A stretch of DNA of 31,120 nt from Zygnema cylindricum (GCA_037447655.1 JBBHKE010001036.1:178164-209283); one strand, 5' to 3'. Positions 1 to 9,009 are shown, numbered from the stretch's first letter. Notes: generated by a model from the sequence alone, not told the origin. Numbers and translations: made by a program.

Positions 1-137
1 CTCTCTTTCTCTCTCTCCTCCCTCTCTCCCTCCCCTCTCTCTCTCCCTCTCTCCCTCTCTCTCTCTCTCTTTCTCTCTCGCTCTCTCTTTTCATCTCTCT
101 CTCTTTCATTCTCTCTCTCCCTCTCTTTCTCTCCCCC

Positions 138-173
<36 letters not shown>

Positions 174-175
174 AA
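1..175. repeat. CT-rich microsatellite tract
   Basis: The first 175 bases are almost entirely C and T on the plus strand, with CTCTCT runs broken by short TTT and CCC steps. The tract ends at TTTCAAGGGAG. It lies upstream of the first visible exon (333), so it is probably intronic DNA of the gene that continues to the left of the window. Bases 176-332 are T-rich and end in a polypyrimidine stretch and the AG at 331-332. Similar CT tracts occupy 417-575 and 903-1085 inside the next two introns. Confidence 0.9.
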
Positions 176-332
176 GGGAGAAGCGAGAGAAGGATTAAGA
201 TTCAATTGCATTAATTTTCCCGTTTTTTTACTTTTTTTTTCGTTTTCTTGTTTTTTGTTTATCCTTTTTTATCCTTTCTTTCCTCTAACATTTTTTTTTT
301 TATGTTTTCAACCCTTTTTTGTTTTTTGCCAG

Positions 333-1619
333 CTGGCGGAGTCGCAGAAAATGACAAAAGAGTGGTCGGAAATGTACAGAAAAACACTGGAGGAGTCCCA
401 CGAGCGCTACATGGAGGTTCTCATCTCTCCCTCCCTCCCTCCCCCATTCTCTCTCCCTCCCCACCTTCTCTCACTTTTTTCACCTCTCTCTCTCTCCCTC
501 CTCTCTATCTCTCGCTCGCTCTTTCTCTCTTCTCCTTTGTTTTTCGCTCTCTCTCCTTCTCCCTTTCCCCCCTATGTACTAGTTGGTTTTATAGTCCGTC
601 TTTATTATTATTATAAATATATGGATGTTAGATTTTTTTTTCTCTGTACGTTTTTCTTTATTCTAAATTTTGGTGACTCTCACATGTGCTGTTGTTTTAA
701 AATTCGATTCTCGTATTTTTTTTTTCGTTGGTTGCCATAAATTTTGTTGATGTTTTCATTTGTTTATTTTTTTAAATTTATAATTACGATCAGTTTTGTT
801 TTGTTCTAATTTTTTTTGTTTTTTGTTTTTTGTGGGCAGCTGGAGAAAGTCAAACATGAGAAGAAATGTTTGACGGAGAAACTTGCCCGGATTCAATCTC
901 AGGTGATTTCTCTCTCTCTCTCTCTCTCTCTCCCTCACTCTCTCTCTCTCTCTCGCTCCCTCTCTCTCTCTCCACCTCTGCCTATCACTGTATCTTGCTC
1001 TATCTCACTCTCTCTTTCCCCTCTCACTTTCTCTCCCTCTCCCACTCCCTCTCTCTCCTCTCCCTCTACCTCTCTCTCTCTCTCCTTTTTATTTTCTTCT
1101 CTTTTTACTTATATATACTTTTCAATTTTCTTGGGGCAGCTGGATTCGAAAATCGAGGCCGAGAATTCTCAAAAAGATTCGGAAACGAAAAAGAATACCG
1201 ATTCTGTACTGGAAAATGGAAAAAGCAAAAGGAAAGAGTGGGAAGAAGAAAACAAGGCGATAAAGGAGTCGGAGGTGAAGGGAAAAAGACAAAAAACGGT
1301 TGAATACGACAATCTAAAGGACAAGGATTTGGTGGTTTTGGAAAGTGACGAGGAATTGGGAGAAACCGAGATTGAGAGGAGATCGATTGTGAAGAGAAAT
1401 AGGGAGGAATTGGGAGGGAAGCAAATTGAGGGGAGAGGGGAGGAGAAGGGAGGAAACAACGAGGAATTGGGAGGGAATGCATGTGAGGGGAGAGGGGAGA
1501 AGGGAGAGGAGGTTGCAGAAGCGAGGAATTACGGGAAGAAGAGAGTGAGAGTGGAGGAGGGAGAGAGTGGAGAGAGGAGTGGTTTTTCTTCTGCGAGTTC
1601 GGGGAAAAGACGGTGTTAG
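333..1619 (+). CDS. 3' end of a coiled-coil protein gene (three exons, 5' end outside the window)
   Basis: Three phase-0 exons are visible: 333-416 (28 codons), 840-902 (21 codons) and 1140-1619 (159 codons plus TAG). Each is preceded by an AG acceptor after a T-rich stretch and begins with CTG. The first two are followed by GT donors (GTTCTC, GTGATT). The protein is highly charged. Exon two has leucine-type heptads (LEKVKHE, KKCLTEK, LARIQSQ), so a coiled coil is likely. The last exon is rich in Glu, Lys, Arg and Gly, has an internal repeat around EELGG and EGRGE, and ends in KRRC, compatible with nuclear localisation. The introns are CT microsatellites. A second, inverted copy of the last exon (10960-11373) keeps its frame, which supports real coding. 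I do not recognise the family; kinesin-type or other coiled-coil tails are possible. No start codon is in the window. Confidence 0.6.
903..1139 (+). repeat. CT-microsatellite intron, 237 nt, no stop in the host frame
   Basis: This interval lies between the GTGATT donor and the TTGGGGCAG acceptor. It is mainly a CT tract (to about 1085) followed by a T-rich acceptor region. Its length is a multiple of three and the gene's frame crosses it without a stop, reading mostly Ser and Leu. Removal is favoured by the matching acceptor in the inverted copy, where the corresponding CT/GA tract is at 11376-11625 and has a different length. Retention would still give an uninterrupted protein. Confidence 0.6.
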
Positions 1620-1800
1620 GAAGGAAGAAAAGAGAAGGAGAAGGAAAAAAGGCAAGAAGAAAAAAGAGAAAAGAAGAAATGTAGAAAAGGGCAAAGAAAA
1701 AGGGAATTGAAAAAAAGGAAAAGAGGAAAGAAGAAAAAAGAAGAAAAGAAGAAGAAGAAGAAGAAGAAGAAAAAGAAGAAGAAGAAGAAAAGAAGAAAAA
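1620..1800. repeat. Purine (GA/AAG) tract after the stop codon
   Basis: From just after the TAG at 1617-1619 the plus strand is nearly all A and G, passing into an AAG microsatellite at about 1735-1800. It would be 3' UTR or downstream DNA of the coiled-coil gene. The inverted copies carry the complementary CT/TTC tract at about 10760-10955 and 9780-9905, so the tract predates the duplication. Confidence 0.85.
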
Positions 1801-2755
1801 AGTTTCCAAGTTTACTGCGACGGAGCGATTACGGTGACTACTCGTGACGTGACAATGTGATGTCACACTGGCGTTTTTTTTGCTTCTCTCTGTCTCCGTC
1901 CCTCTCTCTCTGTCCCTCTCTCAAACGGTCTGTTGGGAAGCATCTAATTCGAGGGAACTTTCGGGTTTTAAATTTATGAGCGGAGTTTTTTTTATTTTGA
2001 GGATCGAGTTTCTCGAGAATAAGGGACGAGCGAGATCTCCAGAAATTTTTTTTTAGTTTATTTATTTTTTTTTCTTTTTTAGTTTTTTTCTTGAAAGAGA
2101 CTCTCTTTTTCACTGTTTTTTTTTTTTTTAAGTTTCTGTTTTAGATTTAGTCGAAAGTTTAGTTTTCAAAAAAACGGATCGCTTCGACGTTTTTTAGAAT
2201 TTTTATTTGGTCAAAAGTTTTTGTGGAACTTTATTTCTCTTCTGTTCTTGATTGCAAAACTTTTGCAATGGAAAAAATTTCATATTATTTGAGCTTATAT
2301 TTTGAATGGTGAAAATTATCATTTGTTGATGTTGATTTAACTGTTGTTGTTATATTCCTTCCTCTTCTCTCCCTCCCTGTCTCACTCCCTCCCCCCCTCC
2401 CCCCCTTTGAATTGTGGCATATTTTTTAGAAAACAATTTCCATGCTGAGTTTTTTTTCCATCGAGATTCTGTGTTTGGATTTTTTTTTTTTTTGTTTTTT
2501 TTTTGAGAATTGCCCCCCGGTAGTGAATAACTTTGTAGATATAGAAAAGAGGAAGGAAGAAGAAGGGAGAAGAAAGAAAAAGAAGGGAAACGAAGTAGAA
2601 GGAAGGAAGAAAGGAAGAAGAAAGGGAGAAGAAGAGAAAAGGAGGAGAAGAAAGAAAGGAAGAAGAAAGGAAGGGACAAAAGGGAAGAAGGGAGAAGAAA
2701 GAAGAAGAATGGAGGAGAAGGGAGAAGAAAGGAGGAGAAGGGAGAAGAAAAAAGT
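1801..2755 (+). repeat. Left arm of a diverged inverted duplication (non-coding part)
   Basis: Several blocks recur in reverse complement on the right. Bases 1801-1980, including GAGCGATTACGG and GACGTGACAATG, match 9775 down to about 9540. Bases 2080-2235 match 9240 down to 9100 and also 10650 down to 10500. Bases 2240-2345, around TTGCAAAACTTTTGCAATGG, match 10480 down to 10345. Bases 2400-2540, around GAATTGTGGCATATTTTTTA, match 10300 down to 10150. The arm ends in a purine tract (2530-2755) whose complement is the CT tract at 9950-10150. The order of blocks is preserved, with 1840-2043 missing from the outer right copy. No gene is seen in this stretch. Confidence 0.8.
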
Positions 2756-2867
2756 TCGCAATAAAGAGGTAGAAAGAGGTGATTATCATAGAAATGAAAA
2801 AAATACCTTTTTCTTTTACAAAAATAAAAGGCCATTTTTAAAGTACAAATGAGATCGCCAAATATGT

Positions 2868-2945
2868 TTTTGGAGGATTCGTTAAATAGTGTGGATGGAC
2901 AATTAACTGAATAAGGAAACCTTTCAAAATTTCTTTATTTATGTT
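2868..2945 (+). pseudogene. Fragment encoding SLNSVDGQ, interrupted by a stop
   Basis: The plus strand reads FLEDSLNSVDGQLTE and then TAA in one frame. The same segment occurs inverted at about 7258-7345, where the stop is replaced by a Glu codon and the frame stays open. The identical core is GTTAAATAGTGTGGATGG less its first base on the other side. Similarity at codon level suggests the segment was once coding in both places and that this copy is broken. The family is not recognised. Confidence 0.35.
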
Positions 2946-4415
2946 ATTTAGAGTTGACATCATAAATATATGTTTTTCTTCAGGCAGTCAAAAAGTTCTT
3001 TTAACCGTCACACTGTTGCCAATTTTTCAGAGTTAAAACGCCTTTCACTGCCTTAAAATATGTTTAAGACGTCTTTTCTCCGCGCACACTTGTCGGATTG
3101 TTAATTGGAGACCGGCGATAGGAAGCTAAGAATCTTGCCTTCCACTAGCAATCCATGGATTGACATAAATAAAATATGTTATAACTCTAAACGGGTGATG
3201 TAGCTTTAAGGATAATTAAACTTAACCATGCTTTGATAGTGGACAAATGATTATGTCCAGATATACAATAGTATTACCAACTCTTGTTCAGTTCCAAATA
3301 ACTCAGGCTACCTATCCAAGTGCAAAGAGCTGGCGTCAAGGATAAGGGAAACAACTATTTGGTGGTCAGAGGCAAAATGGAAGTTGGTAGTAAATTAGTG
3401 ATATTATTGATAATAATGAACCAGTGTGGTATCGAAAATAACTCGACCACATTTTTGTTTCCCTGCCAGTTTTTTTTTTTTATTTCATAGCCATCCAATT
3501 TGGCTTACGGCGAGCAGATTCCTAAAAGTTCTGAAATATTATATGCATCAAATAAAAACATGCAATTTTCTTAAGGTGTACGACATGTACTTTACGTAGA
3601 AAATACGAAAAGTTGTTGGAACATCCAAACCATTTTAGTTCAAATGTGCGAAAAGAACTGACCTAAAAACAAAAAGGCTATATGGAGCCAACCAATACAA
3701 CGTGTACAACACCGTACAATACACACATAGTACAAGGTTAACCACGTATAGGGTTTCCAATTGGATTTGCGACATTTGAACTATAATCTAGAGTATCAAA
3801 TGGCTCAAATCCCACCGAAATGACAGTCAAGGCAACAACTCTACAACCCTCATATTCCATACAAAAGAGAGATAATAAACCATGGTTAAAATATACAAAA
3901 TCAAACGGAGACACTATATGTGGTTATCCCATATTATACGCATATTATACAGTATTAAGCACATAGTATGAGGTAACCACATATAACATTTCTATCTCTT
4001 TTTGCACATTTGAACTACCCAATAAACAATGAGATATATACACAGAGTATATGTTCAAACGGTATACACAAAACCCTACACAACTCAAAAGAGTTTACAG
4101 GGAAAACAACCATGTGGTCGAATTGATGAAAACCATTCATTACATTGGATTTAAAAAAACATTCCAGCTCGTTACCCTTCCAGCTCGTTACCCTTCCAGC
4201 TTCGAGAATAAAAAGCCTGTTAAGACTCCAAGCTCTTTTTTCTTCTATCCACACTAATATCCTCCCTTCAAGTCGTTCACCATATCGTACGGAATAGGCG
4301 TGACAGTCTCCATTGTCTGGCCTTCCACCACAAACCCGTGTTTGACGTACGAAAAGTGTACCGCTTATGGTAATATCCACACTAAAAATCTATATAAAAT
4401 TGGACCAGTAACATC
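2946..4415. other. AT-rich intergenic DNA, no supported gene
   Basis: I see no exon structure or coding frame that I trust. A short direct repeat is present: CACATAGTACAAGGTTAACC near 3723 recurs as CACATAGTATGAGGTAACCA near 3960, and the second copy is also roughly inverted relative to TATGTGGTTATCCC near 3917. At 4162-4200 a 16-bp unit (TTCCAGCTCGTTACCC) is tandemly duplicated with a partial third copy. A minus-strand open frame at 4015-4380 has no recognisable features and is probably chance. Confidence 0.55.
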
Positions 4416-4442
4416 TCAGCTGGTGGTACAGTGGTTAGTATA
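4416..4442 (+). repeat. tRNA-like A-box fragment (solo relative of the 30210-30710 element)
   Basis: CAGCTGGTGGTACAGTGGTT matches the A-box region of the terminal repeats near 30329 and 30619 (GAGCTGGTGGCACAGTGGTT). TGGTACAGTGG at 4424-4434 fits the Pol III A-box pattern. No convincing B box follows at the expected distance, so this looks like a truncated remnant. Confidence 0.4.
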
Positions 4443-4535
4443 TTCCCCATTAAAGTTATCGTTCCTCTTTCGCCTTTCGATAAACTCTTCTCGGCATCGC
4501 GACGGAACGACATGTTCCACACGGACATGGAGACG

Positions 4536-4720
4536 CTTCTTCACAATGCGAGTGTTCACCTGATAGTAGAATTAAACAAAGCACGAAAAACGAATAGTCA
4601 GTATTCTTCTTCACAATGCTGGGCAGTAGAATTAAGCAAACTAAGAAAAGACAAATGATCAGTATTTTCTTCACAATGCGAGTGTCCACCCTGATGGCAG
4701 AAATAAATAAAATACAAATA
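4536..4720 (+). repeat. Short tandem repeat, three copies of about 60-70 bp
   Basis: CTTCTTCACAATGC starts units at about 4536, 4606 and 4666. Each is followed by a variant of GTAGAATTAAACAAA and a stretch rich in A and G. The spacing (about 70, then 60) and partial divergence indicate an old local tandem duplication. Nothing suggests that it is coding. Confidence 0.65.
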
Positions 4721-4768
4721 CATGAACGTCTTGCAAGCAAATAGTAGTAAAGATTCTCTTTCTGATTC

Positions 4769-5019
4769 TTACATTTTACTTAACAAAATAACTTTGCACA
4801 TCAATACATAAGATTCGAAGCATAGCACACCGTCAATCGCTGTAAGCGTAAAAAACATTAATTACGGCCCTCCGAATACCAGAAGTGTTGTGAATATTAA
4901 TTATTTTTATACGCTAAAAGCAATTCACGGTTGAGTAGAGATGTTTCTTATGATTCAACAAACATACCTGGAGGCAAAAACCCCACTAAAGGAATAACTA
5001 TACCGAAGCGCCAAAAAAA
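4769..5019 (-). CDS. Candidate two-exon end of a small membrane protein (speculative)
   Basis: On the minus strand, ATGTTGCAG precedes an open 52-nt exon (5019-4968) encoding FFWRFGIVIPLVGFLPP, followed by a consensus GTATGT donor. A second possible exon (4839-4769) follows TACGCTTACAG, joins in phase and ends in TAA after 22 residues. The first exon is hydrophobic, like a membrane helix. However, AACTTTGCACATC within exon two also occurs at 5191-5203 in a non-coding context, so part of this is repeat DNA. No family is recognised and chance is a real possibility. Confidence 0.18.
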
Positions 5020-5220
5020 CTGCAACATAACAAAATGTCACATATCTGTACCCATCTCTGTGTACTGCCATAAATCCTAAAGGGATAACCACACAAAAAA
5101 CAAAATCTTGAAAGGTAACAGAATGCCAAAATACATCTGTAACTGTACAGAGGCCTCCTTTACTGCCCTAACTTCAGGTCTAAGAAAAACTTTGCACATC
5201 CATAAGTCGGATTTTAAGAA

Positions 5221-5717
5221 ACCGAGAGAGAGGAAAAACCGAGGAAGGGAAAACTGAAAGAGGGTGTTAGAGGGAGAGGCGAGGGGAAACCTGAGAGGGA
5301 GAGGAAGAGGGCGAGAAGAAAATTGAAAGAGAGGGGGAGATTAAGGATTCGAAAAACGAAGATAGAGGGAGAGGGAGAGAGGGAAAACTGAAGGAGAGAG
5401 GATGAAAACTGAGAAGGAGAGGGAGAGGGAGAGAGAGGGAGGAAAATTGATGAAGGGGATATTAGAATGGTAGAGGAGACGAAAGGGAAAACGAGAGGGA
5501 GAGGAAGAGAGCGAGTGGAAAACCGAGAGGGAAGTGAAATTCGAGATTGGGAGGGAGTGAAAAAGGGGAGAAGCGAGGGAGAGAGAAAAAGGGGAATAGA
5601 AAGAGAGAGGGAGGAGGAGGTGGAGGTGCAAAACCGAGAGGGCATGCAACCGTCATTAAGGAAGTTGAGTGGAACGGAAATGAGAGCGAGGGAGAGAGAG
5701 GGAGAGGGATTTTGGTG
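5221..5717. repeat. GA-rich purine tract
   Basis: About 500 bases of GAGAGGGAGAGG-type sequence, overwhelmingly purine on the plus strand with scattered T and C. It probably lies in an intron upstream of the exon at 5787, as the CT tracts do in the neighbouring copy. The long open frames on both strands are low-complexity artefacts. Confidence 0.85.
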
Positions 5718-5786
5718 ACCTGAACGACAACTAACTCTTCCATTCCCTTTTCTTTCCCCCTTTATTATGTTTTTTTTTCGTGGCAG

Positions 5787-5869
5787 TTGGGGGATGCTCT
5801 GAGGGAGATTCAGAGATTGGGGGAGTGTAAAAAATCGGTTACGAGGCCTATGCCCAGCTTCAAGCTCTG
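5787..5869 (+). pseudogene. Isolated coiled-coil exon with a 1-nt deletion
   Basis: The exon lies between a TTTTCGTGGCAG acceptor and a GTAAGA donor. It is 83 nt long. The first part reads LGDALREIQRLGECKKS; the last part reads GYEAYAQLQAL in the next frame. A single lost base near the A-run at 5829-5834 explains the switch. Adding one base gives 84 nt, 28 codons and phase 0, the same as the exon at 333-416. Hydrophobic residues L, A, I, L, Y and L fall on a and d heptad positions. It is probably an upstream exon of another copy of the coiled-coil gene. A sequencing error is an alternative to true decay. Confidence 0.45.
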
Positions 5870-5875
5870 GTAAGA

Positions 5876-5921
5876 CTCTCTCTCTCTCTCTCCCCTTCTC
5901 TCTCTGTCTCTCTCTCTCTTC

Positions 5922-5956
<35 letters not shown>

Positions 5957-6130
5957 CCTGGCCCTCTCTCTCTCTATTTATGTATGTGAAAATAGATCCG
6001 TCTCCAGCAACTTCGTCCCGTCCTCTCGCGTCAACCCTTCTGTGTTCTCCTCTCCCTCCACCCCCTCCTCGGGTTTTGCATTTCCCTCCTCTCCCTCCAG
6101 CCCTCCCCCCTTTGAATCGTGTCATATTTT
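5876..6130. repeat. CT-rich tracts downstream of the broken exon
   Basis: CT microsatellite at 5876-5970, and a CTCC-rich stretch at 6005-6110 ending in CCCCCTTTGAATCGTGTCAT. That last motif resembles CCCCTTTGAATTGTGGCAT at 2402-2420, so this is part of the same repeat family in plus orientation. No coding exon is seen here. Confidence 0.7.
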
Positions 6131-6324
6131 TCACAATATAGTTTTCCCTACTTTAATATATTTTTCATCAAAATACTCTAGTTATTAATTTATTTATTTT
6201 TTGATCTTATGATTAAGCATTCCTTTTCTCGGTACTTGTTTCTCAAAAAAAAATTCTTATGTGAAAAACACAATTAGGTTTATTGAAATATATTCTTTTT
6301 TGGTAAAAATGTTTATTACAGGCG

Positions 6325-6540
6325 ATGAAGAATTTCGGATTCATATGCGTTCTTGTCATCACATTATTGTTCGATTTTTTATTTATTTTTGTTGGAATAC
6401 ACCCAATAAAAGATGAAAATGTTTTACTTTCCAATCGTGAAAAGACATCGGAAAACCTTTTTTTGCAGGAGACTATTGTAAGATTCAATATTTGTTTTAC
6501 CGCTACCTTTTTGTTGGTTTCTCTCTATTTTGTTTTGTAG
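6325..6540 (+). CDS. Small ORF with one predicted membrane helix (uncertain)
   Basis: A 71-codon ATG-initiated frame starts just after a possible acceptor (TTTATTACAG). It has a hydrophobic segment at about residues 4-23 (GFICVLVITLLFDFLFIFVG), a polar middle and a second hydrophobic end. Local DNA is AT-rich, so chance open frames are common and hydrophobic codons are enriched. No homologue is recognised and no flanking promoter is clear. Confidence 0.2.
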   Translation: MKNFGFICVLVITLLFDFLFIFVGIHPIKDENVLLSNREKTSENLFLQETIVRFNICFTATFLLVSLYFVL

Positions 6541-6704
6541 TCAATTTTGTTTGTTTGTTTATATTTAAGTCTCGTTTTACTTCCCACCATTATTAGAGTT
6601 TATAACACTAATTCAGTCGCAAACTCTTCATCTACGAAAATCGAAAAATATAGTTAACAACAACGCTATTATCAGTACATTATCATATTTGAGCTTCAAT
6701 AACA

Positions 6705-7254
6705 CTCTAAATATGGTATTTTTATGGTATCCACTCTAAATATCGTATCTTTATTGTATCCAATCTAAACATCGTATCTTTATGGTATCTACCCTAAATA
6801 TCGTATCACTGAACTATCCACTTTAAATATCGTATCGCTGAACTACCCACTCTAAATATCGTGTCACTGAACAATCCACTCTAAATATCGTGTCGCTGAC
6901 TATCTACTCTAAATACAATATCGCTGAACTATCCACACTAAATATTGTATCGTTAAACTATCCACTCTAAATACCGTATTGCTGTGATATCCACTCTAAA
7001 CATCATATCGGTGAACTATCCACTCTAAACATCATATCGGTGAACTATCCACTCTAACTATCGTGTCGCTGAACTATCCACTCTAAATATCGTATCGCTG
7101 AACTATCCACTCTAAATATCGTATCGCTGAACTATCCACTCTCAATATCGTATTATTGAACTATCCACTCTAAATATCGTCTCGCTGAACTATCCACTCT
7201 AAATATCGTATTGTTGAACTATCCGCTCTAATTATAGTATCGTTATTATATCCG
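6705..7254. repeat. 29-bp minisatellite, about 19 tandem copies
   Basis: The unit begins CTCTAAATATCGTATCG and ends CTGAACTATCCA. I count 19 consecutive copies, all 29 bp except one of 28. Central copies (about 7050-7140) are nearly identical, while outer copies at both ends are diverged, as expected if unequal exchange homogenises the middle. There are no unique spacers, so it is not a CRISPR-like array. Confidence 0.95.
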
Positions 7255-7509
7255 CGCGAAAATACAGAAATAAAGTATACATTGGAGGAATGTTGCCTCT
7301 TCGGTCCATTGTCCATCCACACTATTTAAAGTACTCTCTGAAAGCAGGTCGTCTCCGTCGAAGTCTGCATGGAAGTCGGCGCAGTTGCGGCCACTAAGGC
7401 CCTCAGCGTCTCGGTTGGGGAAGGAGGGAGGAAGCGGAAGGGAAGGAGGAGGAAGGAATAAAACAATAACAATCAAATTAACAGACACGGCATTCCTCCG
7501 TCCCTCCAT
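7246..7509 (-). pseudogene. Minus-strand ORF carrying the SLNSVDGQ segment
   Basis: An 87-codon ATG frame opens at 7509. It has a hydrophobic, proline-rich first half, then an acidic stretch (DFHADFDGDD) and LLSESTLNSVDGQWTEE. The second half matches the plus-strand fragment at 2868-2945. The first half matches the repeat-family sequence at about 2325-2360 (TTATTCCTTCCTC), so the start may be artificial. It could be a surviving exon of the same duplicated locus. The function is unknown. Confidence 0.3.
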
Positions 7510-7546
7510 TGGCTCTCATTGGCTTTCATTGGCTCTCATTGGCTGT
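7507..7546 (-). promoter_or_regulatory. Four CCAAT boxes in 10-bp tandem repeat
   Basis: CATTGGCTCT and close variants are repeated four times with an exact 10-bp period, giving four CCAAT pentamers on the minus strand, all on one face of the helix. GC-rich, CpG-containing DNA lies next to it (7547-7600). On the minus strand the array sits immediately upstream of the ATG at 7509. Promoter activity is an inference; no TATA box is evident. Confidence 0.4.
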
Positions 7547-7593
7547 CATCTCCCACGCCGCAGCGCACACGCGGTGTCCGTCCCAGGCCCGGG

Positions 7594-8185
7594 GGTCAGG
7601 GGAGGGGGAGGGGGAGGGAGGGGGGAAGATGAGGATGGAGGGAAGGAAAGAAATATGGGAGGAGGAAGGGGGGTGGAAGGAAGGAAGGAGAATGGGGAAT
7701 GGATGGAGGAGGAAGGAGGGGTGGGGAATGTCATGGCCAGCAGCCCCACCTCCTTTTCCTCTCCCTGGTTCCTCCCCACACATCCTAGTATGGGAAGGAG
7801 CCTCGGACAGGCCTTAAGCCTTTAAGAGGGGCCAGAAGGAGAAGGGTGGACTCATGGGGAAGATGGAGGTGGAAGGAGGGGGAGAGGGGGAGTGGAGGAA
7901 GGAGGGGAGGAGGGGGAGAGAGGGAGGGGAGGAAGGGGAGGGAGGGGGGAGAGAGAGAGGGAAAGGGGAGGAAGGGAGGGGAAGGAGGGAGGAGGGAAGA
8001 GGAGGAGGAGGAGAGGGAAGAGGAGGGGGAGGAGGAAGGGAGGGGGGAGGATGGAAGGGGAGGGAAGGGGGGGGAGGAGAGGGGACAGGGAGGAAGGGGG
8101 GGAAGGGAATGGAAGAGGGGAAGGGAGGGAAGGGAGAGGAAAGGGGTGGAAAGGGAAAAAAGGGAGAGGAAAGGAGAGGGAGACT
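7594..8185. repeat. Long G-rich polypurine blocks
   Basis: Two blocks (about 7594-7730 and 7826-8185) are almost pure G and A on the plus strand, with many GGGAGG and GGGGAGG units. They are separated by a mixed stretch at 7735-7825. Such mirror-like homopurine DNA can form triplexes and G-quadruplexes and is prone to replication slippage. All open frames here are low-complexity shadows. Confidence 0.9.
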
Positions 8186-8351
8186 GGAGTGACAAGAAAT
8201 TTCACACTCATAATAGTTTTAAGGTATTAACAAAATTTTAGAATATAAATGGTGGAATTTTATTTTTTGTTAAAATAAAATTGCAAAAAATAAACGTCAA
8301 AAGTTGAAGCCACAAAATAACAATCGAGCGAAAAAAAAAAGGCGAAAGTTC

Positions 8352-8455
8352 ATATATATATATATATACAATATATATAATATATAATATATATATAATA
8401 TATAATATAATATATCTATGTATATAATATAATATATATATATATATATATATAT
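8352..8455. repeat. TA microsatellite
   Basis: About 100 bases of (TA)n with occasional AAT and CTATG interruptions. It can extrude as a cruciform. The flanking DNA from 8190 to 8351 is AT-rich without features. Confidence 0.95.
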
Positions 8456-8784
8456 TTTTTTGTTTTAAGTATGTCATTAAAAATAAGTGAACGCAAAGTG
8501 TTTTCCAAATGCTACAAAAGAGAGAGGACACTCCAAGACAGAGACACCAAAAGAGGGAGAGGGAGAGAGAAAGGAAGTGGAGGAGAGAGAGGGAGCCTCT
8601 CTTTCCCTCTCTCCTCCTCTACCTTTTTTCTCCCTCTCTCTCTCTCTGGCTCCCTCCCTCCTCTAACCTCCATTCATTTTATATTGTTGTTATATTGTCA
8701 TTATTTGTTATATTATCAATTATGTATTATTGTTAAATTACTATTATATTATTATTATGTTATCATCATTATATTATTATTGGA

Positions 8785-8870
8785 GTTAATAACACCAATT
8801 CGGTCGCAAATTTTTCCGGTCAAAAATCATTAAATAGTGTTAATAACACTATTTAAGGGAGTGGCCTACA
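8785..8870. repeat. Palindrome-bearing AT-rich segment
   Basis: A perfect inverted repeat spans 8830-8856: arms TTAAATAGTGTTA and TAACACTATTTAA around one A. The preceding segment, GTTAATAACACCAATTCGG and CGCAAA, resembles GTTTATAACACTAATTCAG at 6598, pointing to a dispersed repeat, possibly a small transposon end. The rest of 8460-9009 is AT-rich with a GA/CT patch at 8545-8660 and shows no gene. Confidence 0.55.
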
Positions 8871-9009
8871 ATCTGTCACGTCTCCTTGAACCAGATTAGC
8901 ATAAAATTTTAATTATATAATTAGTCATATTATTCAGTATTACATAATTATTGCATTATAAATTTTAATTTCACATGAACACTAATAAAATGCTTAAACA
9001 ATACGGTAC

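Noticed and set aside
248-740. Two long plus-strand open frames rich in Ser, Leu and Phe
   Set aside because: They run through T-rich and CT microsatellite DNA; only 333-416 has exon borders and a matching coiled-coil frame.
6705-7254. Regular 29-bp repeats suggesting a CRISPR array
   Set aside because: The units are contiguous with no spacers and the context is eukaryotic.
7785-8241. Several overlapping 100-140 codon frames on both strands
   Set aside because: The DNA is homopurine, so stop codons are nearly absent in most frames; the products are Gly/Glu/Arg or Ser/Pro/Leu low complexity.
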